From positions 1 through 64,000 of the forward strand of contig CALHOI010000056.1 in assembly GCA_938035525.1 (NCBI GenBank): a stretch of 64,000 nt of DNA, in the 5' to 3' direction. The notes beneath the pieces were generated by a model. It was not told the DNA's origin, ran no database searches, and saw only the letters and a list, made by a program, of their open reading frames with translations. Below are positions 18,577 through 27,088 of this stretch, one piece after another. The position numbers and the translations under genes are program-made. This DNA is from an uncultured Granulosicoccaceae bacterium (GTDB lineage Bacteria > Pseudomonadota > Gammaproteobacteria > Granulosicoccales > Granulosicoccaceae). Within the stretch, counting starts at the first letter, position 1, and the number at the start of each line of letters is the position of its first letter.

Positions 18577-20412
18577 TCAGTGTCGGGTTATGCCGCGTTT
18601 TCTTTCTTCTGCAGCTAGCGCACTTATGGCATTGCGAGCAATGTTGACCGCTTTACGTGTTGATTCCTGACTCTTGATACGCGCGTGCTGTTCGCGCTTC
18701 GCGGCCACTCGGCTCTCTTGTTGTGCCACTGCTGCTCGCCTTGCCAGGTGAGCTGCTGTGCGCGCCATCTTTCTTGAGCGGGCAATTTCTTGCTGCATTG
18801 CCTGTAAACGTTTGCGTTCTTTTGTTAGCAAAGTCGTGGCTATGGCTTGCTGTCTTTTTGCTCTGTCTATGAGTGCACTCTGAGCAGCAATGACCGACTC
18901 TGCGGCACGACGCGCCTGATCTTCCGATTCAATCAAGGCTTCCTTCTCTTTGATTAATTGCTGTTGATCGGAGATGTTTTGTTCTGTGGCAGTGATTGTG
19001 CTGTCACGCAGTGAGTCCAGCTCCCGGATACTCTTTTCCAGATTGCTGACTTGAGTTTGTAAAGATACTGCGGTTATCTTCGCTTCGATCAATGCTTCAT
19101 CAAGCGTTTCGGGCACTTTGTTAGCGTTGTCCAATCCTGATTCCGCCGGTTCTGAATCATCCAACACTGAATCATCCAGGTGTGAATCATCCAGGTGTGA
19201 ATCAACCAGTTGTGAATCAACCAGTTGTGAATCAACCAATTCAGTAGTGTCAGGAGAGACAGCAGTGGGGTGCGAGTATTCTCCGGTTAAATCATTGCCG
19301 AATGCAAGATCAGATTCATCAACATCGACAACTTCTGCTTCTTCAATTTCGGCATCCAGCACATTAGCGGTGTGGTCGGCTTTTTTGCTTAACGCGGTTT
19401 CATCCTTAACAACAATATTGTCGTCCAGGTTGAGTTTGGTGTCCAAATCCAGTTCTGTTCTCGAACTCGTTTGCTTTGCCTGGCGGAACTCTTCGTCATC
19501 AGGCAATTCCAGCTCGTTATGTTGTGAACGTATTTCAGCAAAAAGTTGTTCAGTTTCAGATAAATCCAGTTGTTGTTCTTCACTGGGAATGCTCGGCAGG
19601 TCCAGCTCTTCTTCCACTGCCAGCGTGTTGCTAACAGGATTATCGAACGGATTTTCGTCGATAGTCAGCTCTTCAAGGCTCTTATTGTCGTTAGCAGCAT
19701 TGGTATTACTAATTGCCTCATCCAGAGTTTGTGTACCGTCATGTTGATTGTGCAGAGGCACAACCGATTCAATGTCTTTTACATCACGCTTGGTAATATT
19801 TTCCTGATCGGCAGGCAGTTTAATTGTGTCCGCACTTTCATTGGTATTCTGATTTTTGCTTGATTCAACTGTCGCAGAATCGCTATTGTCGGCGTCTCTG
19901 CTTTTATCGATGGTGGCAGCGCTTGTGGGTTCAGGCACCGCATGGTCAGCGACGGTTGATTGTATTTGCGCTGATGATTGTATCTGCGCTGACTCGGCCT
20001 TTGCGTTTGTCGCTGGTGCATCTGCGTTTATCACGATTGGGCTCAAACCAGTTTCCTGGCTTGCGGTGCCGGTTCCTGCAGTTTGGCCGTTGATCATCAA
20101 CGGTGTGCTGGAAGCCCGGTGGCGAAGCGCTTTAAACGACCGGAACAATAAAGCGCACAGAAGCAAAGCGAGCAGGCTAATAGCGGAGATCAGCAGTGAC
20201 TGCGTTAGCAACTCTATGCCGGTATCGGTTGCTCGCCAGAAACGGCTAAGCGGTGACGCAGCCACGGCCAGAGCGGCAATAGCGCCCAACCACCGTTGGC
20301 GTCGGAGTTGAGAAGAGCGACTTTTACGATTCTTCTTAAAAACCCCAACAAGAAGCCAGAAGGCCAAAAGGCCAAGTGCCAGCATCAGCAAATGAACTTG
20401 TAGTGTTGTCAT
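18577..20412 (-). CDS. Large acidic membrane-anchored coiled-coil protein, unknown
   Basis: The 611-residue product starts at ATG 20412, with AGGA 9 bases upstream; a GTG six bases earlier is the alternative. Hydrophobic segments lie near residues 5-25, 43-58 and 70-90, separated by basic stretches, so two or three membrane passes are likely. Residues about 110-420 are strongly acidic and low in complexity, including six 5-residue repeats of the type LVDSQ/LDDSH coded by a 15-bp DNA repeat. Residues about 430-600 form a long charged coiled coil (EALIESEDQARRAAESVIA). No enzyme motif is visible. It may be a scaffold or envelope-spanning structural protein; that is inference. Confidence 0.65.
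   Translation of the reverse strand: MTTLQVHLLMLALGLLAFWLLVGVFKKNRKSRSSQLRRQRWLGAIAALAVAASPLSRFWRATDTGIELLTQSLLISAISLLALLLCALLFRSFKALRHRASSTPLMINGQTAGTGTASQETGLSPIVINADAPATNAKAESAQIQSSAQIQSTVADHAVPEPTSAATIDKSRDADNSDSATVESSKNQNTNESADTIKLPADQENITKRDVKDIESVVPLHNQHDGTQTLDEAISNTNAANDNKSLEELTIDENPFDNPVSNTLAVEEELDLPSIPSEEQQLDLSETEQLFAEIRSQHNELELPDDEEFRQAKQTSSRTELDLDTKLNLDDNIVVKDETALSKKADHTANVLDAEIEEAEVVDVDESDLAFGNDLTGEYSHPTAVSPDTTELVDSQLVDSQLVDSHLDDSHLDDSVLDDSEPAESGLDNANKVPETLDEALIEAKITAVSLQTQVSNLEKSIRELDSLRDSTITATEQNISDQQQLIKEKEALIESEDQARRAAESVIAAQSALIDRAKRQQAIATTLLTKERKRLQAMQQEIARSRKMARTAAHLARRAAVAQQESRVAAKREQHARIKSQESTRKAVNIARNAISALAAEERKRGITRH
19154..19243 (-). repeat. In-frame 15-bp tandem repeat in the coiled-coil gene
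   Basis: Six units of 15 bases beginning GAATCA start at 19154, 19169, 19184, 19199, 19214 and 19229 (+ strand). On the coding strand each gives five residues of the type L-V/D-D-S-Q/H. Copy number could vary by slippage without breaking the frame. Confidence 0.85.
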
Positions 20413-20612
20413 GTGCACACGTCCTGGGAACCCGATGTTCCATGTCGAACGGCAATTGTAATGCAGCGGGTTTGTCGGGCATTGCGCCGGAACGCAAAAT
20501 TAACTGGAGTTTGTATTCTTTTCGACTTTAAGACCGAAAACGTGACAAAGCACACAGCCTATCGATTAAGGCCGTGTGACGCAATGAGGTTTATTGGGTT
20601 AACCCGGATTTA

Positions 20613-20783
20613 TCAGGCGGGGAGGGCGCTGTCGGCCACCAGTCGATCGTATCGTGCCTGATAGAAGCGAATCAGGGCCATGTGCTTTTGAATAGCTTCC
20701 TGAGAGCAATTTGCCTTTACAGCTGGCAATGCTTTGAGCAGGTCGTGCAGTGTTCTGCGAACGTTGGTCAGACTATTTTTCAT
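20613..20783 (-). CDS. Small protein of 56 residues, unknown
   Basis: From ATG 20783 with AGGAAAG upstream the product is 56 residues: a basic start (MKNSLTNVRRTLHDLLKALP), one Cys, and a helical remainder rich in Arg, Ala and Gln. A reading frame open to 20876 exists, but the ribosome site favours the inner start. It lies 200 bases upstream of the coiled-coil gene on the same strand. I do not recognise it. Evidence that it is real is the ribosome site and the helical pattern only. Confidence 0.4.
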   Translation of the reverse strand: MKNSLTNVRRTLHDLLKALPAVKANCSQEAIQKHMALIRFYQARYDRLVADSALPA

Positions 20784-21049
20784 ATTCTTTCCTGGCTCCG
20801 TGGTGGTCCGTGCATTTACGGCACCGACGTGTGCTTTATAGAGTATTGGCGTCGGATTTCCAGCTTTGTTTCGCAAATGTTTCTTTATTTTGCTTTTGCC
20901 GGCAGTTTATCGCGAAATATTGCCATTTTTATGTCAGCTAAATGACGTAACAGCAAGCAAATCTGGCTGATCGAGGCTGAATTTGTGTCAAAAACGGCCG
21001 TTAACAGAATCAGTGAGCCCGGCTCGAATTCGATACAGGAAGTCCAGTA

Positions 21050-22924
21050 ATGCGTGTTTCTTTTAACTTGGCGTTGAGCCTTGCTATGTTTGGTTTGTTT
21101 TTACCCACTCAGCTTGCTGCGCAAACTGTGCAAACCAACGAGTACATTTACATTGGTATAGAGGCAGAAGATCACATTTCCAAGAATGAGCGTTGGGTGA
21201 CGACCACACCAACGACGCCAATGATAGAAGATGACCCGGACGGTAACCACTCTGATCAGGCCAGTGGTCAAACCTACCTGGAATTGCTCCCCGATATTCG
21301 TGTCACGCATGACGACCCATTTAGCCCGCCCATTGCGTTCTGGCCTGCCGGTGGACAAGGTCCCGATGCTGACTACGCGGTTAACTTTCCCGAGCCAGGA
21401 CGTTATTACGTTCACGTGCGAGCATACTCAACCGGTACTGAAGACAATGGCATTCACATCGGTTTCAACGGCCAGTGGCCAGATTCGGGTCAGCGCATGC
21501 AGTTTTGTTCGGCCGCTAAAAGATCATGGTGGTGGTCGAGTGCACAACGTGATTCGGGCGGCATGGGTGCTTGCGGGATTGAAAAATCCATTTGGATCGA
21601 TGTACCTAGCGCAGGTCAGCATACTGTGAGCATCAGTGCGCGCGAAGACGGTTTTGAAATTGATCGTCTGGTGTTGCTAAAAGACAAATCTGGAAACACG
21701 CGTGTTTGTACACCAGTCAACATCGATGATGTGAATTGTCGAAACGGCAGCATTGAAAGCGCCGATGAATTTGTTGATGTGCGCGTTAGAGTGATTACCT
21801 TACCCGAGGGTGCTGACCCTGACGCAGATCAACCCGACCCGGTTGAGATTGATCAGGGTGACAACATCACTTTGACTGCCAGAATCGAAAACCTGGATAA
21901 CTTTGATACGGCCAACGATATTGTGCTGACTCTGTCACCTGTGCCAGGTGAATGGAACATGCTTGCCATGGATGATCGTTGCGAGCAAGTAGGCACTGAG
22001 TTTGAATGTCTGCTCGATAGCCTGCATCCGACAGCACCTGATGAATTCGCACCGTTTGTGTTTACCATGCAAGCCGTTGAAAGCGGTGATTTGCGAATTG
22101 ATGCTGCTGTAACCAGCAGTGACGTTGATGACACACCAGCCAATGATGTCCATGCTGGATTGGTTCGAGTCATACCCGGCACGGCCCCAGAGCCATTAAC
22201 CACTGACGTCAGACTCAATATGGACACCGATAAAAATCGCTATGAGACTGGCGAGACTATTGGCTTAAGTGTGTTTATTGCAAACGAGGGCAACAACGTT
22301 GCCGAAGACGTGACGTTTCGAATTAACGTGCCTGCTGGTTTAAGTGTTAATGCAGCCGCATTACCTAGCGCCTGTATCGCTGGTGCGCAGTTGCTGTGCA
22401 GTTTTGCTTCGATTAATCCTGCCGACTCGGAAAGTTTTAGTGTCGAACTCACTGGGGAATCAGAGGGTGTGTTCACACTTAATGGCATACTTGAAGCGTC
22501 AAACGATGACAATGCCAGCAATAACATTGATGCAGATTCAGTGCTTGTGGAAGCGCCGGTTGATGCAGGTACCACAAGTGGCACAAGCACCACAAGTGGC
22601 ACTGCTGGCAGCGCGACCGATGGTGATGACACAGCGACTGATGGAGCTACTGCTGGTAGCACGACCGATGGTGATGACACAGCAACTGATGGATCTGCTA
22701 CCACGTCAGGGAGCACCACATTCAGCGCAACCGCAGGTAGCACAAGTGGCACAAGCACTACAAGTGGCACTGATGATTCCACCAGTGGCACTACTGGAAC
22801 CGGTGGAACGAGTTCGTCTAATTCAGGTGCAGCGTCACATTGGTTTGCTTTGCTGATATTGCTGGTGTTGTCAGCCCGCTGTTATGGGTGGCATCAGGGA
22901 CAACGCATCGCCGTCCGAAAGTAG
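21050..22924 (+). CDS. Secreted multidomain surface protein with C-terminal sorting-like tail
   Basis: The 624-residue protein has a signal peptide (cleavage near LAA-QT, residue 25). A carbohydrate-binding-like beta domain spans residues about 30-215 (IEAEDH, PEPGRYYVHVRAYSTG, DRLVLLKD), resembling the malectin-like C-terminal domain of GH115 enzymes. Two CARDB/DUF11-type immunoglobulin-like repeats follow at about 240-375 and 395-500. Residues about 505-590 are a Thr/Ser/Gly/Asp-rich linker. The end is a hydrophobic helix (HWFALLILLVLSA) followed by basic residues, which resembles GlyGly-CTERM/rhombosortase-type signals. It is probably exported and anchored or processed at the surface. It overlaps the MoaD-like gene tail to tail by 54 bases. 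Confidence 0.7.
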   Translation: MRVSFNLALSLAMFGLFLPTQLAAQTVQTNEYIYIGIEAEDHISKNERWVTTTPTTPMIEDDPDGNHSDQASGQTYLELLPDIRVTHDDPFSPPIAFWPAGGQGPDADYAVNFPEPGRYYVHVRAYSTGTEDNGIHIGFNGQWPDSGQRMQFCSAAKRSWWWSSAQRDSGGMGACGIEKSIWIDVPSAGQHTVSISAREDGFEIDRLVLLKDKSGNTRVCTPVNIDDVNCRNGSIESADEFVDVRVRVITLPEGADPDADQPDPVEIDQGDNITLTARIENLDNFDTANDIVLTLSPVPGEWNMLAMDDRCEQVGTEFECLLDSLHPTAPDEFAPFVFTMQAVESGDLRIDAAVTSSDVDDTPANDVHAGLVRVIPGTAPEPLTTDVRLNMDTDKNRYETGETIGLSVFIANEGNNVAEDVTFRINVPAGLSVNAAALPSACIAGAQLLCSFASINPADSESFSVELTGESEGVFTLNGILEASNDDNASNNIDADSVLVEAPVDAGTTSGTSTTSGTAGSATDGDDTATDGATAGSTTDGDDTATDGSATTSGSTTFSATAGSTSGTSTTSGTDDSTSGTTGTGGTSSSNSGAASHWFALLILLVLSARCYGWHQGQRIAVRK

Positions 22925-23146
22925 GGTGGTGTTGTAGTCAGGCCTTGCAACCATTGTGCTGTTTAAAATAATCATCAATGGTTGCTCGGCCGGAATTTGA
23001 AAGTCATCAAGCAGCATTTGCACGCTGGTGTCAGTGCTGACATTAACCGTGTGATTGTTTTTCAAGTTAGCTGAGTTTTGAACCGGCGGAGCATACTTGA
23101 CCATTGCTCCGCCAAATTTTACCTGAACCGCAATTGCCTGACTCAT
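22871..23146 (-). CDS. MoaD/ThiS-like ubiquitin-fold protein of the AOR operon
   Basis: The 91-residue product matches the small beta-grasp family in length and pattern (VQVKFGG start, LLDDF helix, LLSDGDALSLMPPITAG end). Members of this family carry sulfur on a C-terminal Gly-Gly during molybdopterin or thiamine synthesis. Here the last two residues are Ala-Gly, not Gly-Gly. It begins with a 4-base ATGA overlap with the aldehyde oxidoreductase gene, so it probably serves tungsto/molybdopterin assembly for that enzyme. It overlaps the surface-protein gene at its 3' end. Confidence 0.7.
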   Translation of the reverse strand: MSQAIAVQVKFGGAMVKYAPPVQNSANLKNNHTVNVSTDTSVQMLLDDFQIPAEQPLMIILNSTMVARPDYNTTLLSDGDALSLMPPITAG

Positions 23147-24996
23147 GCGGTGGCACTAACCTTCCTTACGCTATCGTCTAAGCCTAATCGTTCCAGAGTG
23201 GCTTGACTGGGTATGCCTTCCTGAGACCACCCGCGCAATGCGTAGTACTCGGGCAACATGATATCCAGCTCGGCCACCTTACCTTTGGCAACGCCCTCAG
23301 GGCAGGGTGTTTCAAGCAAGCGTGGCGGTAAAGTATCGTCAGCTTTGGTCAAACCAGAACGCAAATTAAACAAACGTTCCAGATTCCAGATACGTTCTCC
23401 GGCTTCCAACAATCGTTCCGAACTCCAGTGACTCCCGCAAGCGACGCTGACTTGTTGCTGAAATTCTTCAGTGTCCCAGGCCGCGGTGGTAAACAGACAC
23501 AGGCCTGTTGAATCGATCATGGCCACTTTGTCTTGCGACGTTTTGCAAGGCCAGGCTTTGCCTTTGCCAGATACATCTGCCATGTCGACGGAGAAAGTGT
23601 CATGGCGTAAATGACAAGCACCGCGATTTCCGGTTGCGTAGCCCAGACCCATACCTTGTAGTGCGCGCGAATCGTACCCGGCAAATTCCTGCCCTTTAAC
23701 TGACATGGATAGTTCGGGTCGGCCATAGTGTTCGCACATGCGCTTCGAGCCCATGCCCAGAATTTTGCCAAAGCCTTCGTACTTGCCGGTTTTTTCAGCC
23801 ATGATGGTTAAGGCTTCAGCGTTTCCGAAGTTAAGCGCAACGCCATCGGTTTCTTCGCTGGTAATAATGCCGAGTTCAAATAACTCCATGGCGGCAGCCA
23901 GGGTAACGCCAAACGAAATTGGGTCCATGCCATGTTCGTTCATTAGGTATCCGGCGAAGGTGAGTGCATCGATATCATCAATGCCCAGCACAGGCCCAAA
24001 CGCGAACGCTGTTTCGTATTCGAGTCCACCGGATGCATGCCAGTACTGTTGGCGATCTTTAATCGAGAAATGATTTTGATCGATGTGGGCAATGCGTCCG
24101 CAACCTATCGTGCAACCGAAACACGCTTTGTTGGTGATTAAGTTCGTGTGATTGTTTTCGTTTGGTGTGGTCATGGCAGTCGGGTTAATGTTGTCAGAAC
24201 CCGGGAATGTCACTTCTTGAAAGTTACGTGTTGGCAGACCACCAAACGAATTCATGGTGTCAATCATGGCGTTGGTGCCATACTCGGTAAGGTCTTTTCT
24301 GCCCGCGCTGTCTTCGAGCAGTTGATGCGTGTGCTTAACCACTTTCATAAAGGCGGTAGCATCAGCCACCGGTACGCCAACCGTGCCACGTGCTGCCACC
24401 GCTTTAACGTTTTTTGATCCCATAACAGCGCCTACACCAGAGCGGCCAGCGGCTCGATGAAGATCGTTAACCACGCACGCGTACTTAACACCTTGTTCAC
24501 CGGCAACACCGATCGAAGCCACTTTTATTTGTGGGTCGCCGTGTTTTTCTTTGATGGCTTCTTCGGTGTGCCAAACGGTCGTACCCCAGTAATCGTTGGC
24601 ATCGTGAATCACGACCTTGTCGTCCTGAATCATCAGATAAACCGGAGAGCTGGCCTTACCTTCAAGAATCAGCAGGTCGTAGCCGGCAAATTTTAGTTCT
24701 GCACCAAACTTACCACCCGAGTTGGATGCGGCAATGGCATTGGTCAGTGGGCCTTTGGTAACAACAGCGTATCGCCCACTGGTTGAACACATGGTACCGG
24801 TGAGCGGGCCGGTAGCAAAAATGAGTGCGTTTTGTGGAGACAATGCGTCAACGGCCGGGTTGGTGCATTCCATTAAATATTTGGTACCCAGACCACGACC
24901 ACCCAAGTAGTCGTTTGCCCATTCCATATTGAGAGGTTCGACTTTAGAAGTTCTGGATGTTAAATCCACGCGCAAGACGCGTTTATGCCAAGTCAT
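23143..24996 (-). CDS. aor: Aldehyde:ferredoxin oxidoreductase (tungsten/molybdopterin)
   Basis: The 617-residue product has the full length of the AOR family. The N-terminal domain contains GGRGLGTKYL and TGTMCSTSGRY. The [4Fe-4S] ligands are in ACFGCTIGCGR near residues 292-302, with a fourth Cys in NRGACHLRHD near 485; these flank the bis-pyranopterin site. It oxidises aldehydes to acids, or the reverse, passing electrons to ferredoxin. Start ATG 24996 overlaps the ferredoxin stop by 4 bases, and its own stop overlaps the MoaD-like start by 4 bases, so the three are coupled. AOR is best known from anaerobes, so its presence beside aerobic genes is unusual. Metal and aldehyde identity cannot be read. 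Confidence 0.88.
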   Translation of the reverse strand: MTWHKRVLRVDLTSRTSKVEPLNMEWANDYLGGRGLGTKYLMECTNPAVDALSPQNALIFATGPLTGTMCSTSGRYAVVTKGPLTNAIAASNSGGKFGAELKFAGYDLLILEGKASSPVYLMIQDDKVVIHDANDYWGTTVWHTEEAIKEKHGDPQIKVASIGVAGEQGVKYACVVNDLHRAAGRSGVGAVMGSKNVKAVAARGTVGVPVADATAFMKVVKHTHQLLEDSAGRKDLTEYGTNAMIDTMNSFGGLPTRNFQEVTFPGSDNINPTAMTTPNENNHTNLITNKACFGCTIGCGRIAHIDQNHFSIKDRQQYWHASGGLEYETAFAFGPVLGIDDIDALTFAGYLMNEHGMDPISFGVTLAAAMELFELGIITSEETDGVALNFGNAEALTIMAEKTGKYEGFGKILGMGSKRMCEHYGRPELSMSVKGQEFAGYDSRALQGMGLGYATGNRGACHLRHDTFSVDMADVSGKGKAWPCKTSQDKVAMIDSTGLCLFTTAAWDTEEFQQQVSVACGSHWSSERLLEAGERIWNLERLFNLRSGLTKADDTLPPRLLETPCPEGVAKGKVAELDIMLPEYYALRGWSQEGIPSQATLERLGLDDSVRKVSATA

Positions 24997-25409
24997 GATG
25001 CAACTCCGTAAGTGATGGCACCAGTGGGGCAGGCTTCAGCGCATTTTGGATCGCCATCGCAGAGATCGCACTTGGTTACTTTGCCTGAGCGCGTATTGAA
25101 GTTAATGGTGCCGTAGGGACAAGCCATGGTGCAGACCTTACAGCCAACACACAAGGATTCATCGACCACCTTGGTGCCAAGATCACTGTTAACCGATATT
25201 GCGTTGGTTGGACATACCTGCATGCACCAGGCTTCCTCGCACTGTGTGCAGGTGTAGGGGATTGAACGTTTGCCGTGTTCAAACTCGAAAATTTTTATTC
25301 TGGAAAATGCCGGGGCGAACAGGCCTTCATGTTCCAGTGAGCAGGCCATTTCGCACTGCAGGCAGCTGGTGCATTTGTCTGCATTTAAAATCAATGATTT
25401 AGGCGTCAC
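24993..25409 (-). CDS. Four-cluster ferredoxin-type electron carrier for AOR
   Basis: The 138-residue protein has 16 cysteines in four [4Fe-4S] motifs: CTSCLQCEMAC near residues 13-23, CTQCEEAWCMQVC near 54-66, CVGCKVCTMAC near 87-97 and CDLCDGDPKCAEAC near 113-126. This matches HycB/DmsB-like subunits and the iron-sulfur subunit of bacterial AOR systems. It should take electrons from the AOR encoded next; the final acceptor is not in this window. Translation begins at GTG 25409. It is the first gene of the coupled unit. Confidence 0.88.
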   Translation of the reverse strand: MTPKSLILNADKCTSCLQCEMACSLEHEGLFAPAFSRIKIFEFEHGKRSIPYTCTQCEEAWCMQVCPTNAISVNSDLGTKVVDESLCVGCKVCTMACPYGTINFNTRSGKVTKCDLCDGDPKCAEACPTGAITYGVAS

Positions 25410-25516
25410 GATGAGCTAGCTTCCATAAGTAGAGCGTGTTTATGAAGGGTAACACTAAATTTTTTGACGCTAAACAGGTTTGCGCGTCGAAAGCGAGGTT
25501 TTTTGCCCGGTGCGGT

Positions 25517-25975
25517 TTAGCTGGTGGGCGATTTATGCTCAGGGTTGGGCACAGCGGCCCGGATGGGGGAGAGTCGGAGCCGAATGGCGTCTTCCACACC
25601 GCAGTAATAGCGCTTGAGACTTCTTACTTGTTCAAAGCCCGCCGATGCGTAAAACGATTGGGCACTCAGGTTGCCCGCGCGCACCTCTAGTGATATATCT
25701 GCCAGGCCAGCGGTTTGTGCCGCGCGTAGTTGCCAGTCCAGCAGCTCCCGGCCGACGCCTTGGTGCCGCCATTTTTTTTCGACTGCCAGTAGCACTAAAT
25801 GAGCGCGGGCATCGCCCAGGCTGGCTATTGAGAACCCGGCAAATTCACCATTCACATGCGCCACGTAAGCATTGGTGCTGGCAAGGCGGATAAATTTTTT
25901 CAGGCGGCTGGGTGTCCATGTCCAGGGCAAGCCCTGCTCGATTTGCCGACGAGACAATGATCCAATCGCCACCAT
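25517..25975 (-). CDS. GNAT acetyltransferase, RimI-like
   Basis: The product is a GCN5-related N-acetyltransferase. The acetyl-CoA loop is in RHQGVGRELLDWQL, with LEVRAGNLSAQSFYASAGF after it, as in RimI-type enzymes that acetylate protein N-termini. From ATG 25975 it has 152 residues, but the fold seems to begin earlier. The in-frame upstream codons read NIRLANRHD, the usual first strand and helix of the fold, and the frame stays open without ATG, GTG or TTG. A CTG at 26017, with AAAGGA just upstream, is a candidate true start overlapping the stop of the preceding gene. The substrate is unknown. Confidence 0.72.
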   Translation of the reverse strand: MVAIGSLSRRQIEQGLPWTWTPSRLKKFIRLASTNAYVAHVNGEFAGFSIASLGDARAHLVLLAVEKKWRHQGVGRELLDWQLRAAQTAGLADISLEVRAGNLSAQSFYASAGFEQVRSLKRYYCGVEDAIRLRLSPIRAAVPNPEHKSPTS

Positions 25976-26013
25976 GTCGTGGCGATTGGCGAGCCGAATG
26001 TTGAGCTGCTGTG

Positions 26014-26559
26014 TCAGCGTAATAGTCCTTTTGCGGCCATGCCAAGCACGTCGTCCCAGATGGAACCGTCACGATCGCTGTCCAGTAGCATGCCAATCAG
26101 ACCACCAGAGCTGGCGCGATTGACCTGACTGGCCGAGTTGCCACCAATCACTTTTTTACTGATGGCGCCCATCGCCAGCGAGGCCACAATGGGCAGCATT
26201 TTTTTCAAAATGGTACTGCTGATACCCGATTGCTTTGATACTTGTGCTGCAACGTCGCGACTGACCTGCTTGTTACCAAAAATGTGCCCCAAAATGCCAT
26301 TGCCGTCGTCGATGGTTTCTGGTCGGCTGAGTGTTTTGGGTTGCTCCATGTACTGGGCGTGTTTGCCAGAGCGTAGTGCATCAAGTAGTTCATCCATGCC
26401 TTGCTCAGAGCCAGAGTTGTTTTGCATGCCACGAGACAGAGCCGGGATGAGGCCTTCGACAGCCTGGCGTGTTTGGGTTTCGTTGAGGCCGAAATTTCTG
26501 GATAGCTCTTCAAGAGCTGGCTGGTTCTCGTTTGAGAGCAGCAGGTCGAGAATATTCAT
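26014..26559 (-). CDS. DUF937-family protein (YidB-like)
   Basis: The 181-residue product is helical and follows the DUF937 pattern: LLSNENQPALEELSRNFGL at the start, FGNKQVSRDVAAQVSKQSGI near residues 93-112, LKKMLPIVASLAMGAI near 117-132, and a Gly/Asp-rich end GMLLDSDRDGSIWDDVLGM. Members are widespread in Proteobacteria with no fixed role. It precedes the GNAT gene, whose probable start overlaps this stop codon, so the two may be coupled. The start at ATG 26559 is the first in frame. Confidence 0.72.
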   Translation of the reverse strand: MNILDLLLSNENQPALEELSRNFGLNETQTRQAVEGLIPALSRGMQNNSGSEQGMDELLDALRSGKHAQYMEQPKTLSRPETIDDGNGILGHIFGNKQVSRDVAAQVSKQSGISSTILKKMLPIVASLAMGAISKKVIGGNSASQVNRASSGGLIGMLLDSDRDGSIWDDVLGMAAKGLLR

Positions 26560-26677
26560 GTAGTGTGTTCCTTTTTGGATGCGTTTATCGTATCACTTCC
26601 GCTGCGACAGACATAGCCAGGTTGAGTTGCCGGGCGCGCAATGGTGTGCAGATGGTCTGTGGATCAAAATGATTTGG

Positions 26678-27088
26678 TCAGGCCGGAGATTGGTCGTCAA
26701 GGATGAAGGCTTCCCAGTCTTCCAGCACTTCCCGAAAGTGCTTTAACCCGGTTTTATACTGAACAGTTTCGGGTTTGTCTTTAGCGCCTTTTGCTTCAAT
26801 GTCTTTTTTATTATCTAAGTTTGTATCAATGGGGCCCGCATCATCAATGTTGCATTCGATGGTGACGCCCTCAGCACTGATAACCACTGAATGTGCGTTA
26901 CCGATGAATTCGCGCGATTCTGCTGACTCATCTTCAATTGCGGTCAGGTCATCCATGAGGTCGTGACAAATATGATCGCTGCCCTGAACGTCGGATTCGA
27001 GGAACGCCATGAGGATTTTCTCGCTACTGGGTCCACGGACACGTGGCGAGCCATCGTTATCAAAAAAGAGTTTTAAGTTTCTAGCCAT
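26678..27088 (-). CDS. Small acidic protein, YacL (UPF0231)-like
   Basis: From ATG 27088 the product has 136 residues, beginning ARNLKLFFDNDGSPRVRG. It has an acidic middle (LESDVQGSDHICHDLMDD) and an end with LKHFREVLEDWEAFI. The pattern matches the small YacL/UPF0231 family, with an inserted Lys/Asp-rich linker before the last helix. No function is established for the family. A reading frame open to 27292 exists, but its extra 68 residues look non-coding. It diverges from the ABC ATPase gene at 27396 across 307 bases. Confidence 0.5.
   Translation of the reverse strand: MARNLKLFFDNDGSPRVRGPSSEKILMAFLESDVQGSDHICHDLMDDLTAIEDESAESREFIGNAHSVVISAEGVTIECNIDDAGPIDTNLDNKKDIEAKGAKDKPETVQYKTGLKHFREVLEDWEAFILDDQSPA

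Noticed and set aside
19154-19243. Short repeats as a CRISPR array
   Set aside because: The units are contiguous, in frame and without spacers, so they are coding tandem repeats.
19118-19747. 209-codon Ser-rich + strand ORF
   Set aside because: It is the complement of the acidic coiled-coil gene; its Ser-rich make-up comes from the reverse reading of Asp/Glu-rich codons.
22240-22791. 183-codon - strand ORF
   Set aside because: Antisense to the linker of the surface protein; Val/Ser/Pro repeats mirror its Thr/Ser/Gly repeats.
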